From contig NZ_JBHTJN010000001.1 in assembly GCF_042675725.1 (NCBI RefSeq), positions 140,716-204,715 of the forward strand: 64,000 bases of DNA, given 5' to 3'. The stretch comes from Seminibacterium arietis. GTDB lineage: Bacteria; Pseudomonadota; Gammaproteobacteria; Enterobacterales; Pasteurellaceae. Below the pieces are notes generated by a model. That model did no database searches. It worked only from the letters and a program-made list of their open reading frames with translations, and was not told the DNA's origin. Numbering within the stretch: the stretch's first letter is position 1; each line of letters starts with the position of its first letter. Both the position numbers and the translations under genes were made by a program. Below, one piece after another: positions 1-8,618 of the stretch.

Positions 1-58
1 CGCAGAACAATTTGAACAATGGGTTCGTCCTGAAGATATGATTGGCAGTTTAAAATAA
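1..58 (+). CDS. C-terminal end of an unidentified protein (partial)
   Basis: An open frame enters from the left edge and ends at TAA 56-58. The last residues read EQFEQWVRPEDMIGSLK. A rho-independent terminator follows about 30 bases later, which supports a real gene end. Too little is present to name the family. The gene lies in the same direction as the exported protein at 162, but the terminator separates them. Confidence 0.6.
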   Translation, partial: AEQFEQWVRPEDMIGSLK

Positions 59-89
59 CGTAATATAAATTAAAAAATGATCGCTAATA

Positions 90-116
90 GGCGAGAGTTA
101 TTTCTCGCCTTTTTTA
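90..116 (+). terminator. Rho-independent terminator
   Basis: GGCGAGA (90-96), a six-base loop, then TCTCGCC (103-109), followed by a run of six T. It ends the partial gene at the left edge. Confidence 0.85.
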
Positions 117-161
117 GTTTTTGCTATATAATTCGCCAATTATTATCAGAGTGGGAATTTT

Positions 162-773
162 ATGAAATTTAAAGGTTGTTTGTTTTTCATTTTTTATTTG
201 TTTTCGACCGCTCTTTTAGCAAAGTGGCAACAAGTAGGAAATGCAGATTATAATTGGGGACCTTTTCAGGTTTATACTGTTAGTCTTTATACAGAGAACG
301 GCGAATATGAAGATAACCAGACCCCTTTAATGATTTCATTTAAATATGATAAACCGATTGAAGGGAAAAATTTTGCGATCAGTTTAATTAAAGAAATTGA
401 TGCTTTACAGCTAAGTGAAAACAAAGAGCAATGGTTGACTGAATTACAGGCTATTTTGCCAGATTTCTCACCAAACGACGTATTAACTTACATTGCGTTG
501 GATAGCAAAGGTTATTTTATTTTAAATGATGCCGTTTTAGAGCATGAATTTGATGCTGAGTTTAATCAAGCTTTTATTTCCATTTGGCTTTCTGATAAGA
601 GTGTTTTTTCTCAATTACAAAAGCCTTTATTAGGAAAAGATAAAATGCCTCATAACTTAGAGGAAAGATTGCTACCACTCCCGAAAGTTAAAATTTTAGA
701 CGAAGAAGATGCAGATCCCCAATTACCTCCGCTGTTTAAGATAACAGAGGATCAAGCTAAATTGATGTGTTAA
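162..773 (+). CDS. Exported chalcone-isomerase-like protein
   Basis: This 203-residue protein starts with a Sec signal peptide (hydrophobic residues 6-19, likely cleavage after ALLA near residue 20). The mature part has the pattern of bacterial chalcone-isomerase-like proteins: an early WGPFQVYTVSLYT segment, and near residues 140-160 a stretch (FNQAFISIWLSD...LLG) that resembles the family's conserved ending. The cellular role of these periplasmic relatives is not established, and enzymatic activity should not be assumed. It converges with kdsC, only three bases apart, and no promoter or partner points to a pathway. Confidence 0.6.
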   Translation: MKFKGCLFFIFYLFSTALLAKWQQVGNADYNWGPFQVYTVSLYTENGEYEDNQTPLMISFKYDKPIEGKNFAISLIKEIDALQLSENKEQWLTELQAILPDFSPNDVLTYIALDSKGYFILNDAVLEHEFDAEFNQAFISIWLSDKSVFSQLQKPLLGKDKMPHNLEERLLPLPKVKILDEEDADPQLPPLFKITEDQAKLMC

Positions 774-776
774 TGC

Positions 777-1325
777 TTATTGTGTCATTTTCCGTGCAGT
801 TTTTAGAAATCCCTCAGCTGAATTGAACACGGCTTGTTTACCTTGAGCCGTCAAAATCATATCTGATAATTCACGAAATGCACCTTTGCCGCCTTGTTGA
901 ATTAACACAGAATCCACCGCACTTTTAATATAGTCTGCTGCATCAGCTACAGTAAAAGATAATTCGCAAATAGCGAAAGCAGGTAAATCTACACTATCGT
1001 CCCCAATATAAGCTGTTTCTTCTGTACTCACTCCAGCACGCTTAATTAATTCTAAGCAGGCTGCTTCTTTTTCTAATTTGCCTAGAAAAAATAGTTTAAT
1101 CCCAAGATCTGCGATACGTTTACGTAAAATAGTAGAGTCTCTACCTGATAATACTGCTACTTGCACACCATTTTCCATTAACATTCTTATGCCTAAACCA
1201 TCTCTAGCATGAAAACTTTTCATTACTTCGCCATCTGCATTGTAGAAAAGTTGTCCATCTGTGAGAACGCCATCTACATCGGTGATTACCAATTTAATTT
1301 TTTTTAATTTTTCATTTAGACTCAT
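777..1325 (-). CDS. kdsC: 3-deoxy-D-manno-octulosonate 8-phosphate phosphatase KdsC
   Basis: KdsC removes phosphate from Kdo 8-phosphate, giving free Kdo for the inner core of lipooligosaccharide. It is a cytosolic C0-type HAD phosphatase that works as a tetramer. The nucleophile motif DVDGVLTDG sits near the N-terminus, followed by a serine in VLSGRDS, a lysine in GKLEKE and the acidic motif GDDSVDLP. I place the start at ATG 1325 (MSLNEKL...), which gives 182 residues. A longer TTG-start reading to 1346 would overlap the end of kdsD and looks artificial. It lies four bases after kdsD and is probably translated from the same message. Confidence 0.95.
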   Translation of the reverse strand: MSLNEKLKKIKLVITDVDGVLTDGQLFYNADGEVMKSFHARDGLGIRMLMENGVQVAVLSGRDSTILRKRIADLGIKLFFLGKLEKEAACLELIKRAGVSTEETAYIGDDSVDLPAFAICELSFTVADAADYIKSAVDSVLIQQGGKGAFRELSDMILTAQGKQAVFNSAEGFLKTARKMTQ

Positions 1326-1329
1326 ATTA

Positions 1330-2265
1330 TTAACTCGAAAATTCAACTAAACCAACCGCAGTTCCATGATCATCAACGACAATTAAAGAGTGTATTTTAT
1401 GAGCTTTCATAAATTGCTCAGCCTCTGATAAATAGGCATCAGCGTGAATAGTTTTTGGATTAGAGGTCATTAGATCTTTTGCACATTGCTTTAATGTATT
1501 TTCACCTTTAGCTGTTAATGCTCGTCGAATATCACCATCCGTGATAATTCCTTTAAGCTGTTGATTTTCCATTACTAAAGCAACTCCCATTCGCCCCTCA
1601 TTCATAATCGATACACAGTCTGTAAAATTGGTATCAAGAGCAGTAATAGGAAGTGCTGTTTTCATTTGATCTTTGACTTTACACAATAAGCGACGACCAA
1701 GACTCCCTCCTGGATGAAATTTAGCGAAATCCGCAGGACGAAAATCACGAGCTTTAATCAATGCCACAGCTAAAGCATCTCCTAATGCAAGAGTGACTAA
1801 TGCAGAAGTTGTTGGTGCAAGATTATTGGGGCAAACTTCGCGCTCAACACTAATATTTAAAAAATAATCAGCATGCTTAGCGAGAGTAGAATTTGGATTA
1901 CTAGTTAATGCGATGATTTTATTGCCAAAATTTTTTAAACTTGGAATTAATTTATTAACATCATCTGTTTCACCACTATAAGAAATCAACATGACTATAT
2001 CAATTGATTTCAACATTCCTAAGTCACCGTGGAATGCCTCTGTAGGATGTAGAAAAAAACTTGGCGTACCTGTAGAAGCAAAAGTTGCTACCATTTTATG
2101 ACCAATTAGCCCAGATTTACCTATGCCACTGATAACTAAACGACCCTCACAATTCAAAATTAGCTCTACAACTTGATTAAAATTAAGATCTAAATTTTCA
2201 CTCAGCACGTTAAGTGCTTGTTGCTCCATATTTAGTGTATCACGAGCGATATTTAAGTAGTCCAT
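1330..2265 (-). CDS. kdsD: D-arabinose 5-phosphate isomerase KdsD
   Basis: KdsD converts D-ribulose 5-phosphate to D-arabinose 5-phosphate, the first dedicated step of Kdo synthesis. The 311-residue protein has the usual order: a sugar isomerase (SIS) domain, about residues 35-170, with GIGKSGLIG and SYSGETDD, then two CBS domains from about 205 to the end (GRMGVALVM...GIITDGDIRR and IHSLIVVDD...GLVEF). Length equals the family norm. It heads a two-gene unit with kdsC, so two steps of Kdo supply are co-expressed. Confidence 0.95.
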   Translation of the reverse strand: MDYLNIARDTLNMEQQALNVLSENLDLNFNQVVELILNCEGRLVISGIGKSGLIGHKMVATFASTGTPSFFLHPTEAFHGDLGMLKSIDIVMLISYSGETDDVNKLIPSLKNFGNKIIALTSNPNSTLAKHADYFLNISVEREVCPNNLAPTTSALVTLALGDALAVALIKARDFRPADFAKFHPGGSLGRRLLCKVKDQMKTALPITALDTNFTDCVSIMNEGRMGVALVMENQQLKGIITDGDIRRALTAKGENTLKQCAKDLMTSNPKTIHADAYLSEAEQFMKAHKIHSLIVVDDHGTAVGLVEFSS

Positions 2266-2344
2266 AATATATTCCTAATCAGAAAAGTGCGGTCATTTTA
2301 TCGTAAGATTGTATTTAACTCTATATTTTATTATGAGTTTCCGC

Positions 2345-2350
2345 TATACT
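2345..2350 (+). promoter_or_regulatory. Putative -10 element of rnpB
   Basis: TATACT lies about seven bases before the first base of the RNase P RNA. The -35 region is weak (TATATT around 2322-2327). The short gap to the RNA 5' end fits a -10 element. A DNA uptake signal lies just upstream at 2285. Confidence 0.5.
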
Positions 2351-2354
2351 AGGT

Positions 2355-2741
2355 GCTGAGTCAGTTAGACAATCGCTGGTTTACTGAAGCCCTTAACCGC
2401 CTAAAGGCAAACTAGTGGGACAAGTAAACGAGAGGAAAGTCCGGGCTACACAGGGCAGAGTGCCAGATAACGTCTGGGAGGCGTGAGCCTACGACAAGTG
2501 CAACAGAGAGCAGACCGCCGATGATTCGCAAGAACACAGGTAAGGGTGAAAGGGTGTGGTAAAAGCACACCGCGTAAATGGTAACATTTTACGGCAAGGT
2601 AAACTCCACTCGTAGCAAGACCAAATAGGAACTCAATGAGTGGCCCGCTCAGAGTTCGGGTAGGTTGCTTGAGCATTTGTGCAAACAAATGCCTAGAGGA
2701 ATGATTGTCCAAGACAGAACCCGGCTTATCGACTGACTCCA
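2355..2741 (+). ncRNA. rnpB: RNase P RNA (catalytic subunit), type A
   Basis: This is the catalytic RNA that matures the 5' ends of tRNAs. Hallmark conserved segments appear in order: GAGGAAAGTCCGGGCT (about 2433), GTGCCAGATAACG, GACAAGTGCAACAGAGAGCA, CCGCCGATG, GTAAGGGTGAAAGGGTG, GGTAAACTCCAC, AGACCAAATAGG and ACAGAACCCGGCTTATCG at the 3' end. The ends pair (GAGTCAGT near 2357 with GACTGACTC at 2731-2739) to form helix P1. It abuts the convergent matP stop, so the 3' ends meet. An open reading frame on the opposite strand across this RNA is an artefact. Confidence 0.97.
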
Positions 2742-2742
2742 A

Positions 2743-3192
2743 TTATTTTTGCAATAATTCTTTTATACTTGCTTTCATCATAGAGATTTGATCTTGGTAA
2801 AGTGTTTTAGTTTCTCGTTCATCGATTATATAGTTAATAGTTTCTGATAAAGTCATTTTCATTTTACGAGAATATTTTGCTAGTCGTAGCCATACGGTAT
2901 ATTCTAAATCAATAGATTTTTTCTTAGTAGTTTGTTTTTCCGCATTAAAAAAACGTTTTCTTCTTGCACGGATTGCTTGATCTAATTTGACTTTTAGATT
3001 AGGTGACATATGGCTTTCAACCCATGTTTCTATAAGGGCTGGTTTGTTATGACAAGTGAAAAGTTTTTCCACGATATTTTTTTGTAAACTACGTTCTTCA
3101 TAACGAGTGATGTTTTCACCTTCTCGATATTTTTTAATGAGGTATTTCCATTTCCAATCGGCTTCTTGATTTTCCAGTTTTTGGTATTTCAT
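2743..3192 (-). CDS. matP: Macrodomain Ter protein MatP
   Basis: MatP organises the terminus macrodomain by binding 13-bp matS sites. The 149-residue length equals the E. coli protein. The N-terminal half is helical with conserved WKWKYLIKKYREGE and ENITRYEE. The C-terminal half (about residues 100-149) carries the ribbon-helix-helix region (SIDLEYTVWLRLAKYSRKMKMTLSETINYIID) and a short coiled coil. It is divergent from the Lon-like protease gene, the same arrangement as matP/ycbZ-fabA in E. coli. A matS-like sequence sits in its own upstream region (see 3210-3222). Confidence 0.93.
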   Translation of the reverse strand: MKYQKLENQEADWKWKYLIKKYREGENITRYEERSLQKNIVEKLFTCHNKPALIETWVESHMSPNLKVKLDQAIRARRKRFFNAEKQTTKKKSIDLEYTVWLRLAKYSRKMKMTLSETINYIIDERETKTLYQDQISMMKASIKELLQK

Positions 3193-3209
3193 TTTATTTG
3201 CCTGTATAT

Positions 3210-3222
3210 GTGACGTGGTAAC
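3210..3222 (+). promoter_or_regulatory. Candidate matS-like site upstream of matP
   Basis: GTGACGTGGTAAC agrees with the E. coli matS consensus GTGAC-R-N-Y-GTCAC at 11 of 13 positions. It lies 18 bases upstream of the matP start codon, in the matP/lonH intergenic region. Such a location would allow MatP to bind its own promoter. No other good match was noticed in the window, so a chance match remains possible. Confidence 0.4.
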
Positions 3223-3318
3223 CTTTAATAATATACGCTGTTTAGTTGGCTTTTACCAGTGGATTTTAGTTTTGTTTATGCGATAATGTTAAACTTATTT
3301 TTATTAACGGAACAAATA

Positions 3319-5100
3319 GTGAATTCATCAAACCAACTATTAAATTGGCGTGATTTGCGTCCTGAGCTAAATATTAAGTCAGACATTAATTTGTTAGAGA
3401 CTACAAAAGATACTGATTTTTTTGATTTACAACCACATGCAGGAGCCGCAATTGAGCGATTTTTAAAAAATGATAATAGTACGTTACTGTTGTTAAAATC
3501 GGAACAGCATGGTCAATATGCTCCACTTTTAGAGAATTTTATTCGTATTAACCAACCTAACGAATTAGCGATAAAGGGAGTAAAATACGATCTTAAGCAA
3601 GCTGATAGTTTTTCTTTTCCTGAGGTTTCTGTTGAGCCTGCTAAATCGAAAATGGACAATTTTGCAGCAAAAAAACAAGTTGCTACCGCACTATATTGTG
3701 ACCAAAGTCAACTGTTTGGTTGTATTCGAGTTAATTCAAGCTCTCATGATATTATGTTGAGTGCAGGATTAGTACATCAACTTAACGGCGGGGTACTTAT
3801 TTTAAGTGCATCCAATTTATTAGAGCGATTTGATTTATGGCATCGATTAAAACAAATTCTAACAACTAAGCAATTTGACTGGTATTCATTAAATCCTTTG
3901 AAAATAATGCCTTGTGATATTCCAAGTTATCCTGTTGAGCTAAAAATTATTTTATTAGCCAATCGTGCTGAGTTAGCTACTCTTGATGAACTTGATGAAG
4001 ACATTTTACAAATTGCTGATTATGCAGAAATTGAAAGTTACTTTTCAATGGAAAACTGTGAAAAACAAATTAAATGGGCTAGTTTTGTTCAACAATATGC
4101 TCGCCAAAATGGTTTTCCAGCAATTAAAGAAAGTGGATTAACTGCACTTTATCAGTATTTAGCACGTCAAAGCGAAGACCGACACTTAATTAATATTTCC
4201 CCATTGAAATTAAAATCAATTTTAAGTGGTGTTGTTGCTTGTAATAAAAATTATAATCAAAGTAATTCATTAAGTGCGGTCGATTTTCTGCGATATTTTG
4301 ACAGCTTATCTCAACAACAAGGCTTTCTGAGAGAATGTGCTTACAATGAAATTTTAAAAGAGCAAATTTATGTAGCAACGCAAGGAGAAATTGTAGGTCA
4401 AATTAACGGTTTATCAGTGATTGAATATGCAGGTAGTCCAGCTTCTTTTGGTGAGCCTTCTCGTATTAGCTGTATAGTACAGTTTGGTGAAGGTGAAATA
4501 ATTGATGTTGAACGTAAAAATGAGCTAGCAGGCAATATTCATGGTAAAGGCATTATGATTGCAGAGCTGTGTTTAGCAAATATTTTAGAGTTGCCATCAC
4601 AATTACCATTTTCCGCTTCAATTGTGTTTGAACAATCTTATAGTGAAATTGATGGTGATAGTGCATCACTAGCTAGTTTTTGTGTATTAGTCAGTGCATT
4701 AGCTAATTTGCCTTTGCCTCAATCCATTGCCGTAACAGGAGCTATTGATCAATTTGGTCTAGTGCATTCTGTCGGTGGAGTAAATGAAAAAATTGAAGGA
4801 TTTTTTACTATTTGTGAACGACGTGGATTAACTGGTCATCAAGGCGTGATAATTCCAACTACTGTACTTAATCAGTTGAGTTTATCAGAAACCGTAGTAA
4901 GTGCGGTGAAAAATGGGAAGTTTTCTATTTGGACTGTAGATGATGTATTTCAAGCTTGTCAAATTCTATTTAAACGTCCTTTACTATCAGATGATAAAAA
5001 TACAGAAGAAACATCAATCTCAACTCTTATTAATCATCGAGTACAACACCGAGCAGAACCTAAGATACGTTTATTTGAACGATTATTTTTTAAACGTTAA
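3319..5100 (+). CDS. lonH: Lon-like protease, YcbZ/LonH family
   Basis: This is a Lon-type serine protease of the S16 family, related to E. coli YcbZ. The C-terminal protease domain holds the Ser-Lys dyad: the serine in EIDGDSASLASF and the lysine in GGVNEKIEGFF. The N-terminal part has no clear Walker A motif, unlike canonical Lon. I choose GTG 3319 as the start (NSSNQLLNWRDLRPEL...). It has a GGAA sequence seven bases upstream, and its beginning lines up with the E. coli protein (WRDL motif), giving 593 residues. A longer frame from GTG 3259 adds a hydrophobic stretch that is probably not translated. fabA follows after a terminator. Confidence 0.88.
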   Translation: MNSSNQLLNWRDLRPELNIKSDINLLETTKDTDFFDLQPHAGAAIERFLKNDNSTLLLLKSEQHGQYAPLLENFIRINQPNELAIKGVKYDLKQADSFSFPEVSVEPAKSKMDNFAAKKQVATALYCDQSQLFGCIRVNSSSHDIMLSAGLVHQLNGGVLILSASNLLERFDLWHRLKQILTTKQFDWYSLNPLKIMPCDIPSYPVELKIILLANRAELATLDELDEDILQIADYAEIESYFSMENCEKQIKWASFVQQYARQNGFPAIKESGLTALYQYLARQSEDRHLINISPLKLKSILSGVVACNKNYNQSNSLSAVDFLRYFDSLSQQQGFLRECAYNEILKEQIYVATQGEIVGQINGLSVIEYAGSPASFGEPSRISCIVQFGEGEIIDVERKNELAGNIHGKGIMIAELCLANILELPSQLPFSASIVFEQSYSEIDGDSASLASFCVLVSALANLPLPQSIAVTGAIDQFGLVHSVGGVNEKIEGFFTICERRGLTGHQGVIIPTTVLNQLSLSETVVSAVKNGKFSIWTVDDVFQACQILFKRPLLSDDKNTEETSISTLINHRVQHRAEPKIRLFERLFFKR

Positions 5101-5111
5101 CACTGTCTTGT

Positions 5112-5138
5112 AAAAAGCTTCCTAAAGGAAGCTTTTTT
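5112..5138 (+). terminator. Rho-independent terminator after lonH
   Basis: AAAAAGCTTCC (5112-5122), loop TAAA, then GGAAGC followed by six T. It separates lonH from fabA. Confidence 0.9.
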
Positions 5139-5270
5139 AGTTCAAAAAAAATAACTGATCCGACAAGTTGAGCTAACATTTGTTAGCTATTTTAATTTCA
5201 AATTAGTATTGATATAATCATGACAGTTGATTAAGAAAAACATTGTCATTGTTTAGAGGAGCGATAAATA

Positions 5271-5801
5271 ATGAACGCATGTACACTAAATAAAAAGAGC
5301 AGTTATAATTATGAAGAGTTGTTGGCTTCAGGACGTGGAGAATTATTTGGAAAGCAAGGACCACAGTTGCCAGCACCTAGTATGTTGATGATGGATCGAG
5401 TAATAGAAATGAATGAAAAAGGAGGCACTTTCAATAAGGGCTACGTTGAAGCTGAACTAGACATTCGTCCTACGTTGCCTTTTTTTGATTGTCATTTTAT
5501 TGGAGATCCTGTTATGCCAGGCTGTTTAGGACTAGATGCGATGTGGCAGCTAGTTGGCTTTTATCTTGGTTGGCTTGGTGGCAAAGGTAAGGGGAGAGCC
5601 TTAGGAGTAGGAGAAGTTAAATTTACAGGGCAAATATTACCTACGGCTAAAAAAGTCATTTACCGTATCAATATGAAAAGAGTAATTAATCGTAAATTAG
5701 TAATGGGAATGGCAGATGGCGAAGTAGAAGTTGATGGACGAGTTATTTATACTGCAACAGATTTAAAAGTCGGATTATTTCAGGATACATCGTTTTTTTA
5801 G
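5271..5801 (+). CDS. fabA: 3-hydroxydecanoyl-ACP dehydratase/isomerase FabA
   Basis: FabA dehydrates 3-hydroxydecanoyl-ACP and isomerises trans-2- to cis-3-decenoyl-ACP, the branch point to unsaturated fatty acids. The 176-residue hot-dog-fold enzyme shows the catalytic histidine in FFDCHFIGDPVMPG and the catalytic aspartate in CLGLDAMWQL. Length is typical (about 172). The start is well supported by GAGGAG ten bases upstream. It is monocistronic, between two terminators. Confidence 0.96.
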   Translation: MNACTLNKKSSYNYEELLASGRGELFGKQGPQLPAPSMLMMDRVIEMNEKGGTFNKGYVEAELDIRPTLPFFDCHFIGDPVMPGCLGLDAMWQLVGFYLGWLGGKGKGRALGVGEVKFTGQILPTAKKVIYRINMKRVINRKLVMGMADGEVEVDGRVIYTATDLKVGLFQDTSFF

Positions 5802-5834
5802 GAGCTTTATAACGGTATGGGTTCCGTTATATTT

Positions 5835-5866
5835 GACCTGAGTTACTCATGCTCAGGTCTTTTTTC
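5835..5866 (+). terminator. Rho-independent terminator after fabA
   Basis: GACCTGAG (5835-5842) pairs with CTCAGGTC (5852-5859), followed by a run of T. A smaller hairpin (TAACGG...CCGTTA) precedes it around 5809-5828. Confidence 0.9.
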
Positions 5867-6005
5867 TATCTTATTCAAATTAATCAACTGCGACACCCCA
5901 CCACTAAAAAATTCATCTTATCAAAAATAACAGACTGACCCGATTTTCAATGTAAGTTCAGTTTCAGTAAAACTGCTATATATACTAATAAAACTTCACA
6001 AAAAG

Positions 6006-6036
6006 ACACCGCACTTTAGTTACAAGTGCGGTGTTT
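6006..6036 (-). terminator. Inverted uptake-signal pair acting as mdh terminator
   Basis: ACACCGCACTT (6006-6016) and AAGTGCGGTGT (6024-6034) form an 11-bp perfect stem with a seven-base loop. It lies just beyond the 3' end of mdh. Paired uptake signals used as terminators are common in Haemophilus. Confidence 0.8.
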
Positions 6037-6072
6037 AACATAGATTCTTTACATAACACTATAATCTAGGCA

Positions 6073-7008
6073 TTATTGATTAACAAATTTTTCACCTAAC
6101 TCAATATCAGCACGAAGTGTTGGTAACATATCTTCTAAAGCTTTTTGCTCAAAGTCACTTAGCTCACCAATAGGTAAAATTTCGTCTACTCCTTCTTTAC
6201 CTAAACGCACTGGTTGAGCAAAGAAACGTGCATATTTACCACATCCTTCTACGTAAGTGCATTCTACTACAGTTTCACCTTGCAAACCTTTAACTAAAGA
6301 CAGTGCAAAACGTGCTGCTGCTTGTGCCATTGAAAGCGTAGCAGAACCACCACCAGCTTTAGCTTCTACTACTTCAGTTCCAGCATTTTGAATACGTTTA
6401 GTTAATGGTGCGATTTCTTCATTATTCCATTGTACGTATGGTACTTGAGATAACAACGGTAAAATAGTGACACCAGAGTGACCGCCAACTACAGGAACAA
6501 TAGTGCGAGAAACTGCGAGATTCTTTAATTCTGAGACAAAAGTCTCTGAACGTAATACATCAAGTGTAGTTACACCAAATAATTTACGTTTATCGTACAC
6601 GCCTGCTTTTTTCAATACTTCAGCAGCAATCGCTACTGTGGTATTTACTGGATTAGTAATAATACCAATACAAGCTTTAGGACAAGTTGATGCCACTTTT
6701 TCAATCAGATTGCGTACTATACCAGCATTAATATTAAATAAATCTGATCGATCCATACCTGGTTTCCGAGCTACGCCAGCAGAAATTAGCACGATATTTG
6801 CATCTTTTAATGCTGGGGTTGGATCTTCTCCAGCAAATCCTTCTACTTTCACGGCTGTTGGAATATGACTTACATCAGCTGCGACTCCTGGTGTAACAGG
6901 AGCAATATCGTACAATGACAATTCTGCACCTGCTGGAAGTTGTAACTTTAACAATAAAGCTAATGCTTGACCGATACCACCTGCAGCACCTAATACAGCT
7001 ACTTTCAT
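6073..7008 (-). CDS. mdh: Malate dehydrogenase (NAD)
   Basis: MDH interconverts malate and oxaloacetate with NAD in the cytosol. The 311-residue protein starts with the Rossmann motif GAAGGIGQALALLL (residues 7-20). It has the substrate arginines in the GVARKPGMDRSDLF loop (about 81 and 87), TNPVNTTV, and the catalytic histidine in VVGGHSGVTILPL (about 177). Length equals the enterobacterial enzyme. It is divergent from argR, an arrangement shared with E. coli and H. influenzae. An AGGAG ribosome binding site precedes the ATG. Confidence 0.97.
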   Translation of the reverse strand: MKVAVLGAAGGIGQALALLLKLQLPAGAELSLYDIAPVTPGVAADVSHIPTAVKVEGFAGEDPTPALKDANIVLISAGVARKPGMDRSDLFNINAGIVRNLIEKVASTCPKACIGIITNPVNTTVAIAAEVLKKAGVYDKRKLFGVTTLDVLRSETFVSELKNLAVSRTIVPVVGGHSGVTILPLLSQVPYVQWNNEEIAPLTKRIQNAGTEVVEAKAGGGSATLSMAQAAARFALSLVKGLQGETVVECTYVEGCGKYARFFAQPVRLGKEGVDEILPIGELSDFEQKALEDMLPTLRADIELGEKFVNQ

Positions 7009-7134
7009 TTGATACTCCTTAATGACTTATGATTAAATTCGAACTTAACTTTTCGGCATTCTAGCCCCCTAAAAATAGGAATTCAAATAGATTAATTTAA
7101 ATATGAGATCTAGTTCAAACTTTTCATAGAAAAA

Positions 7135-7163
7135 TTATTTTTTACTAGAGAAAGTGCTATAAT
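7135..7163 (+). promoter_or_regulatory. Putative argR promoter
   Basis: TTATTT (7135-7140), a 17-base spacer, and a perfect TATAAT (7158-7163), 63 bases before the argR start. I could not recognise a clear ARG box pair around it. Confidence 0.5.
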
Positions 7164-7226
7164 AAATCAAATTTTATTTACTTTTTCTGAATTTCTATGC
7201 AGAATTACCTATAGAAGGAGAAGTAT

Positions 7227-7694
7227 ATGCCATATGAAAAATCAGAGTCCTTAATTAGTGCAATTAAAAACTTATTAGCTCAAGAAAAATTTGGTTCACA
7301 AAGTGAAATTGTCGCTGCACTTCAAAAGCAAGGATTTTCTAATATCAACCAATCAAAAGTATCGCGTATTCTAACTAAATTTGGGGCTGTACGCACTAGA
7401 AATACTAGAATGGAAACTGTTTATTGTTTACCTAATGAGTTGAGTGTACCTAACACGACTAGCCCATTGAGTAATCTAGTCTTAGATATTGATTGTAATG
7501 ATTATTTAATAGTGATTAAAACTAGCCCTGGTGCTGCACAATTAATAGCACGCCTTTTAGACTCTATCAGTAAATCGGAAGGAATCTTAGGTACAATTGC
7601 AGGAGATGATACTATCTTCGTTACTCCCACTAAAGAGCAGGACTTAGAAATGCTGATCAAACATATTCAGCAGCTATTTGAAAATTCATTATAA
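7227..7694 (+). CDS. argR: Arginine repressor ArgR
   Basis: ArgR is the arginine-sensing hexameric repressor of arginine genes and an accessory factor in some site-specific recombination. The 155-residue protein has an N-terminal winged helix (LISAIKNLLAQEKFGSQSEIVAALQKQGF...NQSKVSRILTKFGAV). The C-terminal oligomerisation and arginine-binding domain includes GTIAGDDTIFVTP with the paired aspartates that contact arginine. It is preceded by GAAGGAGAAG. The SDR gene yfcH starts 17 bases after its stop and is probably co-transcribed. Confidence 0.96.
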   Translation: MPYEKSESLISAIKNLLAQEKFGSQSEIVAALQKQGFSNINQSKVSRILTKFGAVRTRNTRMETVYCLPNELSVPNTTSPLSNLVLDIDCNDYLIVIKTSPGAAQLIARLLDSISKSEGILGTIAGDDTIFVTPTKEQDLEMLIKHIQQLFENSL

Positions 7695-7711
7695 ATTTCA
7701 AAAGAGGAATT

Positions 7712-8599
7712 ATGGATATTTTACTCACTGGAGCTACGGGATTTATCGGTTCAGCACTTATTCCTCTTTTAGTCAGAAAAAACTATAACATAACCGTACT
7801 GACACGAAATATCACAAAAGCAGAAGTTTTATTTAATAATTATCAACTCAATTTCGTTAAAAATTTAGATGAATTTCACAACTTAGACTCTTTTTCTGCG
7901 GTAATTAATCTTGCTGGTGAACCTATTTTTGATCATCGTTGGACAAATAAACAAAAACAACGTTTAATTGAAAGTCGAATTAAAACTACAGAAAAATTAA
8001 CCGCTCTTATCAATCAAAGTATATCGCCTCCTAATTGTTTTATTTCAAGTTCAGCTACGGGCTATTACGGTAATTGCTATGACCAAATTGTGACTGAAAA
8101 TATTCCCCCAAAAAATCACTTTGTTGCTCAACTTTGTTCTACATGGGAAAATGTTGCGTTACAGGCAGAAACGAGAGTTTGCTTATTAAGAACAGGTCTA
8201 GTATTAGATAACTCAGCTGGTGTATTAGCAAAAATGTTACCACTATACCGTTTAGGATTGGGGGGAAAATTAGGTCATGGCAAACAATATTGGAGCTGGA
8301 TTGCATTAGAAGATATGATAAGTGCGGTGCTTTTTTTACTTGAAAATAAGCATTGCTATGGTGCTTTTAATTGTACAGCACCTACTCCTGTCACAAATGC
8401 AGAGTTCAATCATTATTTAGGGGCATACCTAAATCGGCCGCACTTCATCAATATTCCAGCATCAGTGTTATCACTTTTTTTCGGTGAACGAAGTCATCTT
8501 TTATTAGATAGCCAGAGAATTTTTCCACAAAAACTACTGCAGGCAGGATTTCAATTTAAATATAAAAATTTAGTAGCTCTTTTTAACGAAATTTTATGA
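7712..8599 (+). CDS. yfcH: YfcH-like NAD(P)-binding epimerase (SDR family)
   Basis: An atypical short-chain dehydrogenase of the TIGR01777/YfcH type. It has the Rossmann motif TGATGFIGSALI (residues 7-18), VINLAGEPIFDHRWT, and SSSATGYYGN with the tyrosine of the active site. A C-terminal DUF1731-like region follows (RPHFINIPASVLSLFFGE...). Length 295 is typical. The natural substrate of this family is not known. The gene follows argR directly and ends just before the convergent tyrR. Confidence 0.88.
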   Translation: MDILLTGATGFIGSALIPLLVRKNYNITVLTRNITKAEVLFNNYQLNFVKNLDEFHNLDSFSAVINLAGEPIFDHRWTNKQKQRLIESRIKTTEKLTALINQSISPPNCFISSSATGYYGNCYDQIVTENIPPKNHFVAQLCSTWENVALQAETRVCLLRTGLVLDNSAGVLAKMLPLYRLGLGGKLGHGKQYWSWIALEDMISAVLFLLENKHCYGAFNCTAPTPVTNAEFNHYLGAYLNRPHFINIPASVLSLFFGERSHLLLDSQRIFPQKLLQAGFQFKYKNLVALFNEIL

Positions 8600-8618
8600 G
8601 CTACGTTCTAAAATAAGC

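Noticed and set aside
2446..2742. 98-residue open reading frame on the minus strand
   Set aside because: It lies entirely inside the RNase P RNA and has no protein-like features.
3259..3318. Extended N-terminus of the Lon-like protease from GTG 3259
   Set aside because: It has no ribosome binding site, adds a hydrophobic stretch unlike relatives and would run through the divergent promoter region.
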